Source of the DNA: Labilithrix sp.
Lineage (GTDB): Bacteria > Myxococcota > Polyangia > Polyangiales > Polyangiaceae
Reading direction: 5' to 3'
Length of the DNA stretch: 16,856 nt
Assembly (NCBI GenBank): GCA_028287035.1
Contig: JAQBQL010000278.1
Span: forward strand, 1-16,856
The notes beneath the pieces are model-generated. The model was given only the letters and a program-made list of their open reading frames with translations, was not told the DNA's origin and did not search any database. Shown piece after piece: positions 1 to 6,002 of the stretch. Position 1 is the stretch's first letter, and each line of letters begins with the position of its first letter. A program made the translations under genes and the position numbers.

Positions 1-572
1 GGGAGGTCTGGCTCAACGGCATGGAAGTGACGCAGTTCACCTATTTCCAGCAGGTCGGCGGCATCGACTGCCGCCCCGTGTCCGGCGAGCTCACGTACGG
101 CCTCGAGCGCATCGCGATGGTGCTGCAGAACGTCGACTCGATCTACGAGGCAGCCTACGCGCCCGGCATCAGCTACGGCGAGATGTACAAGCGCGCCGAG
201 TGGGAGTGGAGCACGTACAACTTCGAGCAGGCCGACGTGGCCGCGCACTTCGCGTCGTTCGACCACTTCGAGAAGGAGGCCAAGCGCCTCCTCGCGCTCG
301 GCGACAGCCCGCGCGAGGGCGAGCCGCGCGATCCGCTGAAGGCGCTCGTGCTGCCGGCCTACGACTTCGTCGCGAAGGCGGCGCACCAGTTCAACGTGCT
401 GGATGCGCGCGGCGCGATCGGCGTGACCGAGCGAGCGCGCTTCATCGGACGCGTGCGCGGGCTGGCCAAGGCCGTCGCCGAGACGTACCTGGCGCAGCGC
501 ACCGCGCTCGGCTTCCCTCTCCTGAAGAGCAAGCCCGCCGCGGCGGATCCGCTGCCCGCCCCCTCCCCGTAG
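1..572 (+). CDS. glyQ: Glycyl-tRNA synthetase alpha subunit, 3' part (5' end outside window)
   Basis: The reading frame is open from base 3 and encodes the C-terminal 189 residues of the alpha subunit of the heterotetrameric (alpha2beta2) bacterial glycyl-tRNA synthetase, the class II catalytic subunit that activates glycine with ATP. The visible start [20 protein letters not shown] and the class II motif-3 segment [16 protein letters not shown] are near-invariant in GlyQ, as are STYNFE, the [12 protein letters not shown] stretch and the ALGFPLL end. The family is about 300 residues long, so roughly a third is missing to the left. A Pro/Ala-rich tail of about 15 residues ([13 protein letters not shown]) follows the normal end. 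The ATG at 21 is internal and is not the start. No glyS (beta subunit) follows in this window, so it must lie elsewhere. Identification is very secure. Confidence 0.97.
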   Translation, partial: EVWLNGMEVTQFTYFQQVGGIDCRPVSGELTYGLERIAMVLQNVDSIYEAAYAPGISYGEMYKRAEWEWSTYNFEQADVAAHFASFDHFEKEAKRLLALGDSPREGEPRDPLKALVLPAYDFVAKAAHQFNVLDARGAIGVTERARFIGRVRGLAKAVAETYLAQRTALGFPLLKSKPAAADPLPAPSP

Positions 573-598
573 GCGCGGCCGGCGGGGCGCGGCTCCGC

Positions 599-610
599 TA
601 GGCTGGGCTC
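599..610 (+). promoter_or_regulatory. Putative leaderless -10 element before the Gly-rich protein
   Basis: GCTAGGCT contains a -10-like hexamer TAGGCT (599-604), followed by six bases and then the GTG at 611. No Shine-Dalgarno sequence is visible. With transcription starting about seven bases after the hexamer, the mRNA would begin at or next to the GTG. No good -35 is visible. The same layout recurs at 3955, 4991 and, on the other strand, 9470, which is the main support. Confidence 0.45.
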
Positions 611-3600
611 GTGGTGTATCGCCAGCCTGCCGACGAGCTCGCGCGCGAGCGAACGCCCGAGGTGCCGGGCGGACCGCTCGCGCACCTCGACGCGGACGGC
701 AAGCGCGGCGCGGCCGGAGCTCGCGGGACGGACGGCGCCGACGGCCGATCCCGCGGTGAGGACGGCGACCACGGACGCGCGGGCGGAGTGCCCAGCAGCG
801 GCGGGCCGGGCGGCGACATCCGCGTCGTGCTCGAGGCGGTCCCCGGCCGCGACCACCTCGCGCGCGTCCGCGGGTCCGTGACCGGCGGGCGCGGCGACAC
901 GCTGGTCCACGAGGAGATCGACTTCGGGCGCGCCGGCGAGCTCGTCGTCGTGGCGCGGGGCGGCCGCGGTGGCCACGGCGGCGACGGAGGCGACGGAGGC
1001 GATGGCGCGCGCGGTCGCTCCGGCCAGGACGCGTCCTCCACGACGAGCGGCACGCAGGGCGGGCGCGGCGGCGACGGGGGCAACGCGGGCAGCGGCGCGG
1101 ACGGCGCGCCCGGCGGTCCCGGCGGACGGATCCTCCTGCGCGTCGCAGAGGCCGACACGCACCTCCTCATGCTCGTGGCGCCCGACGTGAGCGGTGGCCG
1201 CGGCGGCAAGCCAGGCTCGAACGGCGCGGTCGGCAGGGGCGGCCCGGGCGGTCCCGGCGGCAGCTCGCATGCGTGGACGACCCACGAGTCGTACGCGGAC
1301 GGCAGCGGACGGACGCACACCCGCAGCAAGCATCACTCCAATCCCGGCGGCTCGCACGGCCCCGCGGGGCGCGACGGACGGGCCGCGCGCGCCGTGCCGC
1401 AGCCCGGCCCCAGCGGCGCGAGCGGGAGGTTCACGATCGAGGTGGATCGCGGCCCGCGCGGGGTCGCCAGGTACGACCGCCGGTACGACGTGCGGCTCGT
1501 CTCGTTCCGGCACCGCAACGAGAACGACGACGGGATCTACGAGCCCGAGGAGAAGGTCCTCGTCACGCATGTCGAGGTCGAGAACGTGGGCGGGATGCCG
1601 ACGCCCGAGCACCACGACGTGGTCGTCGGCCTCGCCGACAGCGGCTGGATCGCGCCCGCCGACACGCGCCTGCGGCTCCCGCGCGGGCTCCCGCCGGGCA
1701 CGCGCCACGTGTTCACGGGCGAGCCTCTCGCGCTGACGCTGCGCCTCTACCGGCCGCAGGCCTCGAGCGAGCCGCTCGCGGAAAACGAGACGATCCACTT
1801 CTTCGCCGACTTCCCCGACGTGCAGCGCCGGTTCGAGGGGTTCGAGTCCCACGCGTCGCCCGAGCTCGGAAGGCTGATCGTCCGCTTCCCGGTCGTGGGA
1901 TCGCCCCTGACCTCGCTCTTCTCGCTCGCTCCGGGACAGGCGGCGCGGCTCCGCTGGTCGGTCACGAACGTGTCGGGCAAGGACTACGGCAGCGCCTCGG
2001 AGCTGGGCCGCGCCGTCTCGGTCTACCTGGGGCTCGCGCGCGAGCCCGGGCTAGGCGCGAAGGAGCTCCACTTCTTCGACGACCGCGGCGAGCACGTGCC
2101 CTTCGACGTGGGCTTCCGGCGCGAGGTCCCGCTGCTGAAGGCCGGCGAGACCGTCACGTTCGAGGGCACGGTGGCGGTCGCCGAGGGCGCCAGCACCTAC
2201 GCGAGCGGACGGCTCTTCGTGGCCACCGAGCTCGGTCGCATCGACGCGCCGCTCGAGGTGCGGCCCATCCAGTACCGCGAGCTCACGCTGCGCGTCGGGC
2301 GACCGTTCGACGCGCGTGATGCCGACGTGCTCTTCGTCACGAACAACCGCACCACCGAGGACGAGCTGCGCGCCTGGGAGGAGCTCGCGTCACGGCACCG
2401 CCTGACCACCGCGGTGTGGGACGCGTCGCTCGAGGGCGGCGTGAGCGTCTTCGCCGACGTCGCGGCGGGCGCGCGACGCTACGGCCTCGTCGTGATCCTC
2501 ACGAGCCGCATGGACACGGCGGCGGGCGTGCAGAGGACGAGCGCGCTCGTCGACCGGCCGACGACCCTCGCGCTCGCGGCGGCCGGCGTGCACCTCACGT
2601 ACGTCGGCGCGCCGCCGGAGCTGGCCGACCTCGTCGTCCCCGCGGACGACGTCGCCCCCGGGACCGCGCTCGCCGCCGACGCAGAGCGCGCCGACCTCGT
2701 CGCGGCGTGCGAAGCGGCGGTGATCGGCGGGCCCGGCGTGAGCCTCGAAGTGCGAGCCACCTACGCGTGGCCGTGGTCGACGCCCGACGAGCTGCAGCTC
2801 GAGGGCCGTGCCGTGGCGCTCGCGAAGCGGCTCGAGGCGCGCTTCCCCGCCCGCCGCTACGTCGTCGTCCCGCGCTACGCGCCCGAGCTCGTGAGGCGGG
2901 TCGGCTGGGTCCGCGTCTTCTCGCTCGGCCAGCTCCACGTGCGCCGCTCGCTCGATCCCGCGCGGCGCGCGCTGACCGGCAGCATGCGCGAGGACGGCGC
3001 CGAGCTCGCGTCCGACCTGCGCCTGCTCGAGGCGCTCCCGTTCTCGGCGAAGCTGCGGCTCCTCGCGGATGCCGCCCCGAGCCCAGCGTCCATCAACGAC
3101 GCGGAGGCGCGCTGCTCCGATCCGCGCGTGGCGGCGCCGCTGCGCGATCTCCTCGCCGAGCAGCAGCTCGTGGCTCACGACCGGTGGCGCGCCGACCCCG
3201 CGGAGCTCGCCGGAGCGCTGCCGATGCTCGAGGAGCTCGCCCGCGAGGGCTTCGCGGGCGCGCTGCCCGGCCTGGACAACGGCGCGGCGATGGCGAGGCT
3301 CGTGGAGCTCGTGGCCTGGCTCGAGCTGGCAGCGGGCGATCACGCGCGCCTGTGGGAGCTCGCGCCGCCGCTCCGGTGGCTGCGCCGGCGCGCGCAGCTG
3401 CGGCGTCACGTCCAGCAGCGACTCGACGCGCTCGTCCTGCGCGCCGCCGGCAGCAAAGAGGCGGCGAAGCTCGTGAGAACGGCAGTCACCGCGCGCCGCC
3501 GCCGGCTGGTGTCCGCGTGGAAGACCCGCGCGCGGACGGATCCGGGCGCGCGCCGCGCCGCTGCCTTCACCCTCGATCTGCTCGACGAAGGAGCGAAGAA

Positions 3601-3901
3601 CGACCCGCTCGCGTCCGACGCTGCCCATCTGCCTCGCGGCGAGCGCGTGATCGACGCCGTCCAGGTGGCGGCGCTCGCCGCCGCCGAGCGCTCGCGGGAG
3701 GCCGGCGCCGCTCACGTCTCCGCCGGCGCGCGCCAGGCGCGGGGCGCTCTCCTCCGCGACGAGAGCTGCGCCGACCTGCTCGCACGGGCGGGCGTCGTCG
3801 TGCCCCAGGTGCGCGTCGCGACCGCGGACGCACACGAGCCCGAGGTCGAGGAGGAGCCGATCGCGACGGGCGAGGATCTACGGGCCCTGCTACGCCGTTG
3901 A
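611..3901 (+). CDS. Large glycine-rich, collagen-like protein with Ig/CARDB-like and Rossmann-like regions; function unknown
   Basis: I do not recognise a named family for this 1096-residue protein. Residues 30-270 are collagen-like and Gly/Asp-rich (runs such as GGHGGDGGDGGDG) and are broken by short beta-type stretches at 69-78, 105-115 and 172-192. A His-rich interruption lies at 219-249 (six His). Residues 290-345 (VRLVSF, then VLVTHVEVENVGG) look like a CARDB/Ig-like beta domain, and 420-555 looks like a second one (RLRWSVTNVSGKDYG). Residues 560-680 alternate strands and helices (DADVLFVTNN, YGLVVILTS, GVHLTYVG) like a Rossmann-type fold. The remainder is Ala/Arg/Leu-rich and helical. 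There is no signal peptide, lipobox or membrane segment, so it is probably cytoplasmic or leaves by a non-Sec route. The GTG at 611 was chosen because it begins the open frame and follows a -10-like motif. The gene stands alone between glyQ and a lipoprotein gene. Confidence 0.85.
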   Translation: MVYRQPADELARERTPEVPGGPLAHLDADGKRGAAGARGTDGADGRSRGEDGDHGRAGGVPSSGGPGGDIRVVLEAVPGRDHLARVRGSVTGGRGDTLVHEEIDFGRAGELVVVARGGRGGHGGDGGDGGDGARGRSGQDASSTTSGTQGGRGGDGGNAGSGADGAPGGPGGRILLRVAEADTHLLMLVAPDVSGGRGGKPGSNGAVGRGGPGGPGGSSHAWTTHESYADGSGRTHTRSKHHSNPGGSHGPAGRDGRAARAVPQPGPSGASGRFTIEVDRGPRGVARYDRRYDVRLVSFRHRNENDDGIYEPEEKVLVTHVEVENVGGMPTPEHHDVVVGLADSGWIAPADTRLRLPRGLPPGTRHVFTGEPLALTLRLYRPQASSEPLAENETIHFFADFPDVQRRFEGFESHASPELGRLIVRFPVVGSPLTSLFSLAPGQAARLRWSVTNVSGKDYGSASELGRAVSVYLGLAREPGLGAKELHFFDDRGEHVPFDVGFRREVPLLKAGETVTFEGTVAVAEGASTYASGRLFVATELGRIDAPLEVRPIQYRELTLRVGRPFDARDADVLFVTNNRTTEDELRAWEELASRHRLTTAVWDASLEGGVSVFADVAAGARRYGLVVILTSRMDTAAGVQRTSALVDRPTTLALAAAGVHLTYVGAPPELADLVVPADDVAPGTALAADAERADLVAACEAAVIGGPGVSLEVRATYAWPWSTPDELQLEGRAVALAKRLEARFPARRYVVVPRYAPELVRRVGWVRVFSLGQLHVRRSLDPARRALTGSMREDGAELASDLRLLEALPFSAKLRLLADAAPSPASINDAEARCSDPRVAAPLRDLLAEQQLVAHDRWRADPAELAGALPMLEELAREGFAGALPGLDNGAAMARLVELVAWLELAAGDHARLWELAPPLRWLRRRAQLRRHVQQRLDALVLRAAGSKEAAKLVRTAVTARRRRLVSAWKTRARTDPGARRAAAFTLDLLDEGAKNDPLASDAAHLPRGERVIDAVQVAALAAAERSREAGAAHVSAGARQARGALLRDESCADLLARAGVVVPQVRVATADAHEPEVEEEPIATGEDLRALLRR

Positions 3902-3954
3902 TGGCTCGCTCCAGCACGTCCTCCGCCGTCGTTCCCGGCCTGCCGGAAACCCGC

Positions 3955-3966
3955 TAGAACGAACGG
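3955..3966 (+). promoter_or_regulatory. Putative leaderless -10 element before small lipoprotein
   Basis: GCTAGAAC carries the hexamer TAGAAC (3955-3960), six bases before the GTG start at 3967, with no Shine-Dalgarno sequence. An imperfect inverted repeat, TTCC(C)GGC-CT-GCCGGAA (3932-3948), sits where a -35 would be. It has no T-run after it, so it is not an obvious terminator. Confidence 0.5.
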
Positions 3967-4311
3967 GTGCCGAACGCCTCCTTCCTCACGGGCCTCCTCC
4001 TGACCGTCACCCTCGCCACCGCCTGCGGCGGCTCCACGTCGGCCGGCGGGACGAAGTGGGCCGCGCGAAAGGAGGGCTGCGACGTCGCGATCTCGAACGA
4101 CGCGCCCGGCGTGCCGAGCGACAACATCGGTACGGTCAACGCCACGTGCGCCTCCGACGTGAGCGACGAGGACTGCCTGCGCACCCTCAAGGATCAGGTC
4201 TGCAGGCTGGGCGGCGATCTCGCGTGGGGCGTCGAGCCGGCCCCGCGGATGATCAACGGGAAGAAGCAGTTCTCGGGGCGCGCCGCGCACAGCCGCGCGC
4301 CCGGCAAGTGA
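3967..4311 (+). CDS. Small cysteine-rich lipoprotein, function unknown
   Basis: The product is 114 residues starting at GTG. Residues 6-19 form a hydrophobic signal segment ending in LATAC, a plausible signal-peptidase-II lipobox with C20 as the lipidated residue. The mature part has four further cysteines (C38, C61, C70, C79), enough for two disulfides. Its pattern (IGTVNATC, then DCLRTLKDQVCRLGGD, then a Gly-containing end) loosely resembles small outer-membrane lipoproteins of the RcsF/DUF4156 type, but this is a shape resemblance only and I would not transfer a function. It is convergent with the downstream minus-strand lipoprotein pair, with six bases between the stops. An envelope location is a reasonable inference; role unknown. 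Confidence 0.8.
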   Translation: MPNASFLTGLLLTVTLATACGGSTSAGGTKWAARKEGCDVAISNDAPGVPSDNIGTVNATCASDVSDEDCLRTLKDQVCRLGGDLAWGVEPAPRMINGKKQFSGRAAHSRAPGK

Positions 4312-4322
4312 GCGAGCTCACT
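4307..4322. other. Short inverted repeat spanning two convergent stop codons
   Basis: AGTGAG (4307-4312), loop CGAG, CTCACT (4317-4322) forms a 6-bp stem. It contains the TGA of the plus-strand lipoprotein (4309-4311) and the TGA of the minus-strand lipoprotein (4320-4318). It could act as a weak bidirectional hairpin, but there is no T-run on either side. Part of the symmetry is automatic, because TGA and TCA are complements. Confidence 0.35.
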
Positions 4323-4620
4323 CGAGGCACTTGATGATCGCCTCCGAGCCCTGCGCCTTCATCGCGCACGCGTGCTCGGACGGCTGGACCTCGCTCGTGC
4401 AGTTGCGGAGCACGTCGCCCTTCGCCTCGGACCGCTCGCGCGTGCGCTCGGCGTTCACGGTGTCGGCGCCCGCGTCGGGGAAGCGCTCGCGCACCACCAC
4501 CTCGGCGAAGTGATCGATGAGCGCGTCGCACTCGGGCTGCGAGACCTTGTTCTTGCAGGCCGCGAACGCGAGCACGTTGAGCCCGAGCACGATGCCCGCC
4601 GCTGCCTTCAGCGCATGCAC
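4318..4620 (-). CDS. Small four-cysteine lipoprotein, second of a paralogous pair
   Basis: The product is 100 residues. The start chosen is GTG at 4620, because it places a signal peptide (residues 1-21, ending AFAAC) directly at the N-terminus; the frame stays open further upstream only as a shadow of the neighbouring gene. C22 is the predicted lipidated cysteine. The mature part has cysteines at C31, C74, C85 and C98 and the motif PECDALIDHFAEV. The same cysteine spacing occurs in the upstream gene (gaps 43/11/13 here, 41/12/13 there), so the two look like tandem duplicates. The start overlaps the upstream stop by 13 bases, which suggests translational coupling. It is predicted to sit in the envelope with two disulfides. 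Function unknown. Confidence 0.78.
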   Translation of the reverse strand: MHALKAAAGIVLGLNVLAFAACKNKVSQPECDALIDHFAEVVVRERFPDAGADTVNAERTRERSEAKGDVLRNCTSEVQPSEHACAMKAQGSEAIIKCLE

Positions 4621-4916
4621 TTGTCGATCTTCTCCGCGGTGTCCGCGCTCTTCACGCAGGACATCATGCCGTCGGTCACGCGCTTGCCGACGCACCGGTC
4701 GATGTCCTCCTTCATGGAGGCGCGCATCTCTTCCCGCCGCTTGCCGACCACGCCGGGGTCGGTCACGCCGAGCGCCTTCAGCTGCAGCTCGACGTTCCGG
4801 TCGACCACCGCATCGCAGTCCTCGCGGGTCGCCTTGCGGCCACAGCCGGCCAGCGCCGTGACCGAGAGCACGAGCCAGGTGGAGGTGAGGAGGTGGGCGA
4901 TGACCCGGCGCAGCAT
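4608..4916 (-). CDS. Small four-cysteine lipoprotein, first of a paralogous pair
   Basis: The product is 102 residues from the ATG at 4916, which has AGG immediately before it. A GTG seven codons upstream (4937) is an alternative, but it lengthens the signal peptide without need. The N-terminus MLRR plus a hydrophobic stretch ends in the lipobox LAGC (C25). The mature part has C34, C75, C87 and C100 and the motif REDCDAVVDRNVELQLKALG, matching PECDALIDHFAEV in the next gene. The middle is charged and helical (GKRREEMRASMKEDIDRC). The pair is probably one transcript read away from the divergent TPR gene. The shared CDA(V/L)(V/I)D and final KC(M/L) ending support common descent. Predicted outer-membrane or periplasmic lipoprotein; role unknown. 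Confidence 0.78.
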   Translation of the reverse strand: MLRRVIAHLLTSTWLVLSVTALAGCGRKATREDCDAVVDRNVELQLKALGVTDPGVVGKRREEMRASMKEDIDRCVGKRVTDGMMSCVKSADTAEKIDKCMR

Positions 4917-4965
4917 CCTGGCGCGAACGCGTAGCACGGGCGCTCAGCCCTGCGAAGCCGCCAAA

Positions 4966-4996
4966 TTGCGGCCGAAATTTGCATGCGTGCTACAAT
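4966..4996 (+). promoter_or_regulatory. Sigma70-type promoter with extended -10, leaderless start
   Basis: TTGCGG (4966-4971) could be a -35, with a 19-base spacer. TGCTACAAT (4988-4996) is a good extended -10 (TGn plus TACAAT). The expected transcription start, about seven bases on, falls at the GTG at 5004. This promoter overlaps the ATG at 4983, so that ATG would not be on the transcript. The local AT-rich patch (AAATTGCGGCCGAAATTTGC) stands out from the GC-rich surroundings. Confidence 0.6.
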
Positions 4997-5003
4997 CACC
5001 TTC

Positions 5004-5738
5004 GTGCCAGCCAAGCAGGCTGAGGTCGAGCCCGAGGATTACCTTCGCAAGGCGATGGCCGCGCGAAGCGCTCGTTCGCGGGCCATGTATGCGCGCCGCG
5101 GGCTCGCCTTGCGAGGGACGCTCGACCGCACCACGCATGCGATGCTGCTGCGGCAGCTCTACCTGTCGCTCTACGAGGGTCGCGACTTCGCGAAGGCCCA
5201 CGCCGTCGCGCTCCAGGCGCTCGAGCTCGACGTCCTGCCCGACGTCCTGAACCAGGACGCGGCCCGCGCCGCCCTCGCCAGCGGCGACCTCGACATGGCG
5301 CTCGCGCATCTCCGCGCCGCCGCTCGCCGCGGCCCCGCCTCGCGCCGGCCCTTCCACCTGTGGACGCTCGGCAGCACGCTCTTCCTCGCGCAGCGCTACG
5401 ACGAGGCGGCCTCGGCCCTGAGCCGCGCCGCGCGCTGGGGAACGAAGGACAAGCCGCTCTACCGGGCGCACCTCGCCCTCACGCGCATGGCGGCGGGCGA
5501 GCGCGTCAGCGATCTCCAGGAGATCATCAACGCGCTCGCCGAGGCGCCGTGCGGTCAGGGCTACGGGCGGTTCGTGCTCGGGCACCTCGCGTACGCCGCG
5601 GGCGAGTGGAACGCCGCCAAGCGGTACCTCGACGCGTTCCTCAAGCGCACGAGCACCTCGCGCCCGGCGCTCGGCATCGCGCTCGAGGGCGAGGTCCGGA
5701 TGTCCCGCGCGACGCTCGGGAAGATGACCGCGAACTGA
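5004..5738 (+). CDS. Tetratricopeptide-like helical-repeat protein
   Basis: The product is 244 residues from GTG 5004. The frame also has an ATG at 4983, but that lies upstream of a well-formed -10 element, so the GTG is preferred. There is no signal peptide or membrane segment, so it is probably cytoplasmic. The whole protein is made of helix pairs with TPR-like signatures: RSRAMYARRGLAL (25-36), a Leu-rich helix LLRQLYLSLYEGRDFAKAHAVA (48-69), the repeat AALASGDLDMALAHLRAAARR (89-109), LGSTLFLAQRYDEAASALSRAARWG (122-146) and LGHLAYAAGEWNAAKRYLDAFLK (192-214). It has no enzyme motif, so a protein-protein interaction or scaffold role is inferred. It is divergent from the lipoprotein pair at 4318-4916, and its transcription seems independent of the downstream dsbD-type gene. 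Confidence 0.82.
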   Translation: MPAKQAEVEPEDYLRKAMAARSARSRAMYARRGLALRGTLDRTTHAMLLRQLYLSLYEGRDFAKAHAVALQALELDVLPDVLNQDAARAALASGDLDMALAHLRAAARRGPASRRPFHLWTLGSTLFLAQRYDEAASALSRAARWGTKDKPLYRAHLALTRMAAGERVSDLQEIINALAEAPCGQGYGRFVLGHLAYAAGEWNAAKRYLDAFLKRTSTSRPALGIALEGEVRMSRATLGKMTAN

Positions 5739-5777
5739 CCCCCTGACGCGTTCTGGTGCGCGGTCGATCCATCAGTG

Positions 5778-5810
5778 TCCGTGTGCGCTCCGTGTGCGCT
5801 CCGTGTGCGC
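5778..5810 (+). repeat. Three exact tandem copies of an 11-bp unit
   Basis: TCCGTGTGCGC occurs three times head to tail (5778-5788, 5789-5799, 5800-5810) in the 264-base gap between the TPR gene and the DsbD-like gene. It lies about 130 bases upstream of the likely dsbD promoter. Tandem 11-bp units match one helical turn, so a stacked protein-binding array is possible, as is simple slippage. Confidence 0.85.
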
Positions 5811-5937
5811 CGCGCGGGGGCTCCGGGCGCGACGTCGATCTCAGCCGCGGGATCGCGCGATCACGAATGCGGTGGGAGGAAGTGCGACCGAGCTCGTCGC
5901 GTCGTGCGGAGAGCGCTCGCAGCCGCGGTCCCGCGCT

Positions 5938-5946
5938 TGCTACCAT
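5938..5946 (+). promoter_or_regulatory. Candidate extended -10 promoter of the DsbD-like gene
   Basis: TGCTACCAT (TGC plus hexamer TACCAT 5941-5946) resembles the extended -10 seen before the TPR gene. A weak -35 (TCGCAG, 5917-5922) lies 18 bases upstream. The expected transcript would have a leader of about 50 bases before the GTG at 6003, including a strong ribosome binding site. Confidence 0.45.
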
Positions 5947-5990
5947 CGAGTTGCGGACCGGCACGTGGGGCCGGATCCGATTCCCCGCTT

Positions 5991-5998
5991 CGAGGAGG
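5991..5998 (+). promoter_or_regulatory. Strong ribosome binding site deciding the DsbD-like start
   Basis: CGAGGAGG (followed by AC) is a near-perfect Shine-Dalgarno sequence, about five bases before GTG 6003. It fixes the start at the GTG that begins a signal peptide and rejects earlier in-frame starts (from 5775). It contrasts with the GTG genes here that have no Shine-Dalgarno sequence. Confidence 0.8.
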
Positions 5999-6002
5999 AC
6001 TC

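Noticed and set aside
960..1265. Gly-codon repeats considered as a DNA repeat array or CRISPR-like array
   Set aside because: The repeats are short, irregular GGC/GGA codon runs without constant spacers, and are explained by the collagen-like protein sequence.
359..1852. A 497-codon minus-strand frame over glyQ and the Gly-rich region
   Set aside because: It overlaps the certain glyQ gene antisense and has no recognisable fold or start signal.
3932..3948. Inverted repeat after the large Gly-rich gene as a terminator
   Set aside because: The stem is short with a bulge and no T-run follows; it is only noted as a possible regulatory repeat beside the next promoter.
2390..3957. Long open frames in other frames over the large Gly-rich protein, on both strands
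   Set aside because: GC-rich third positions remove stop codons. The products are Arg/Ala/Pro-rich, and the 611-3901 frame has ordered hydrophobic patterning instead.
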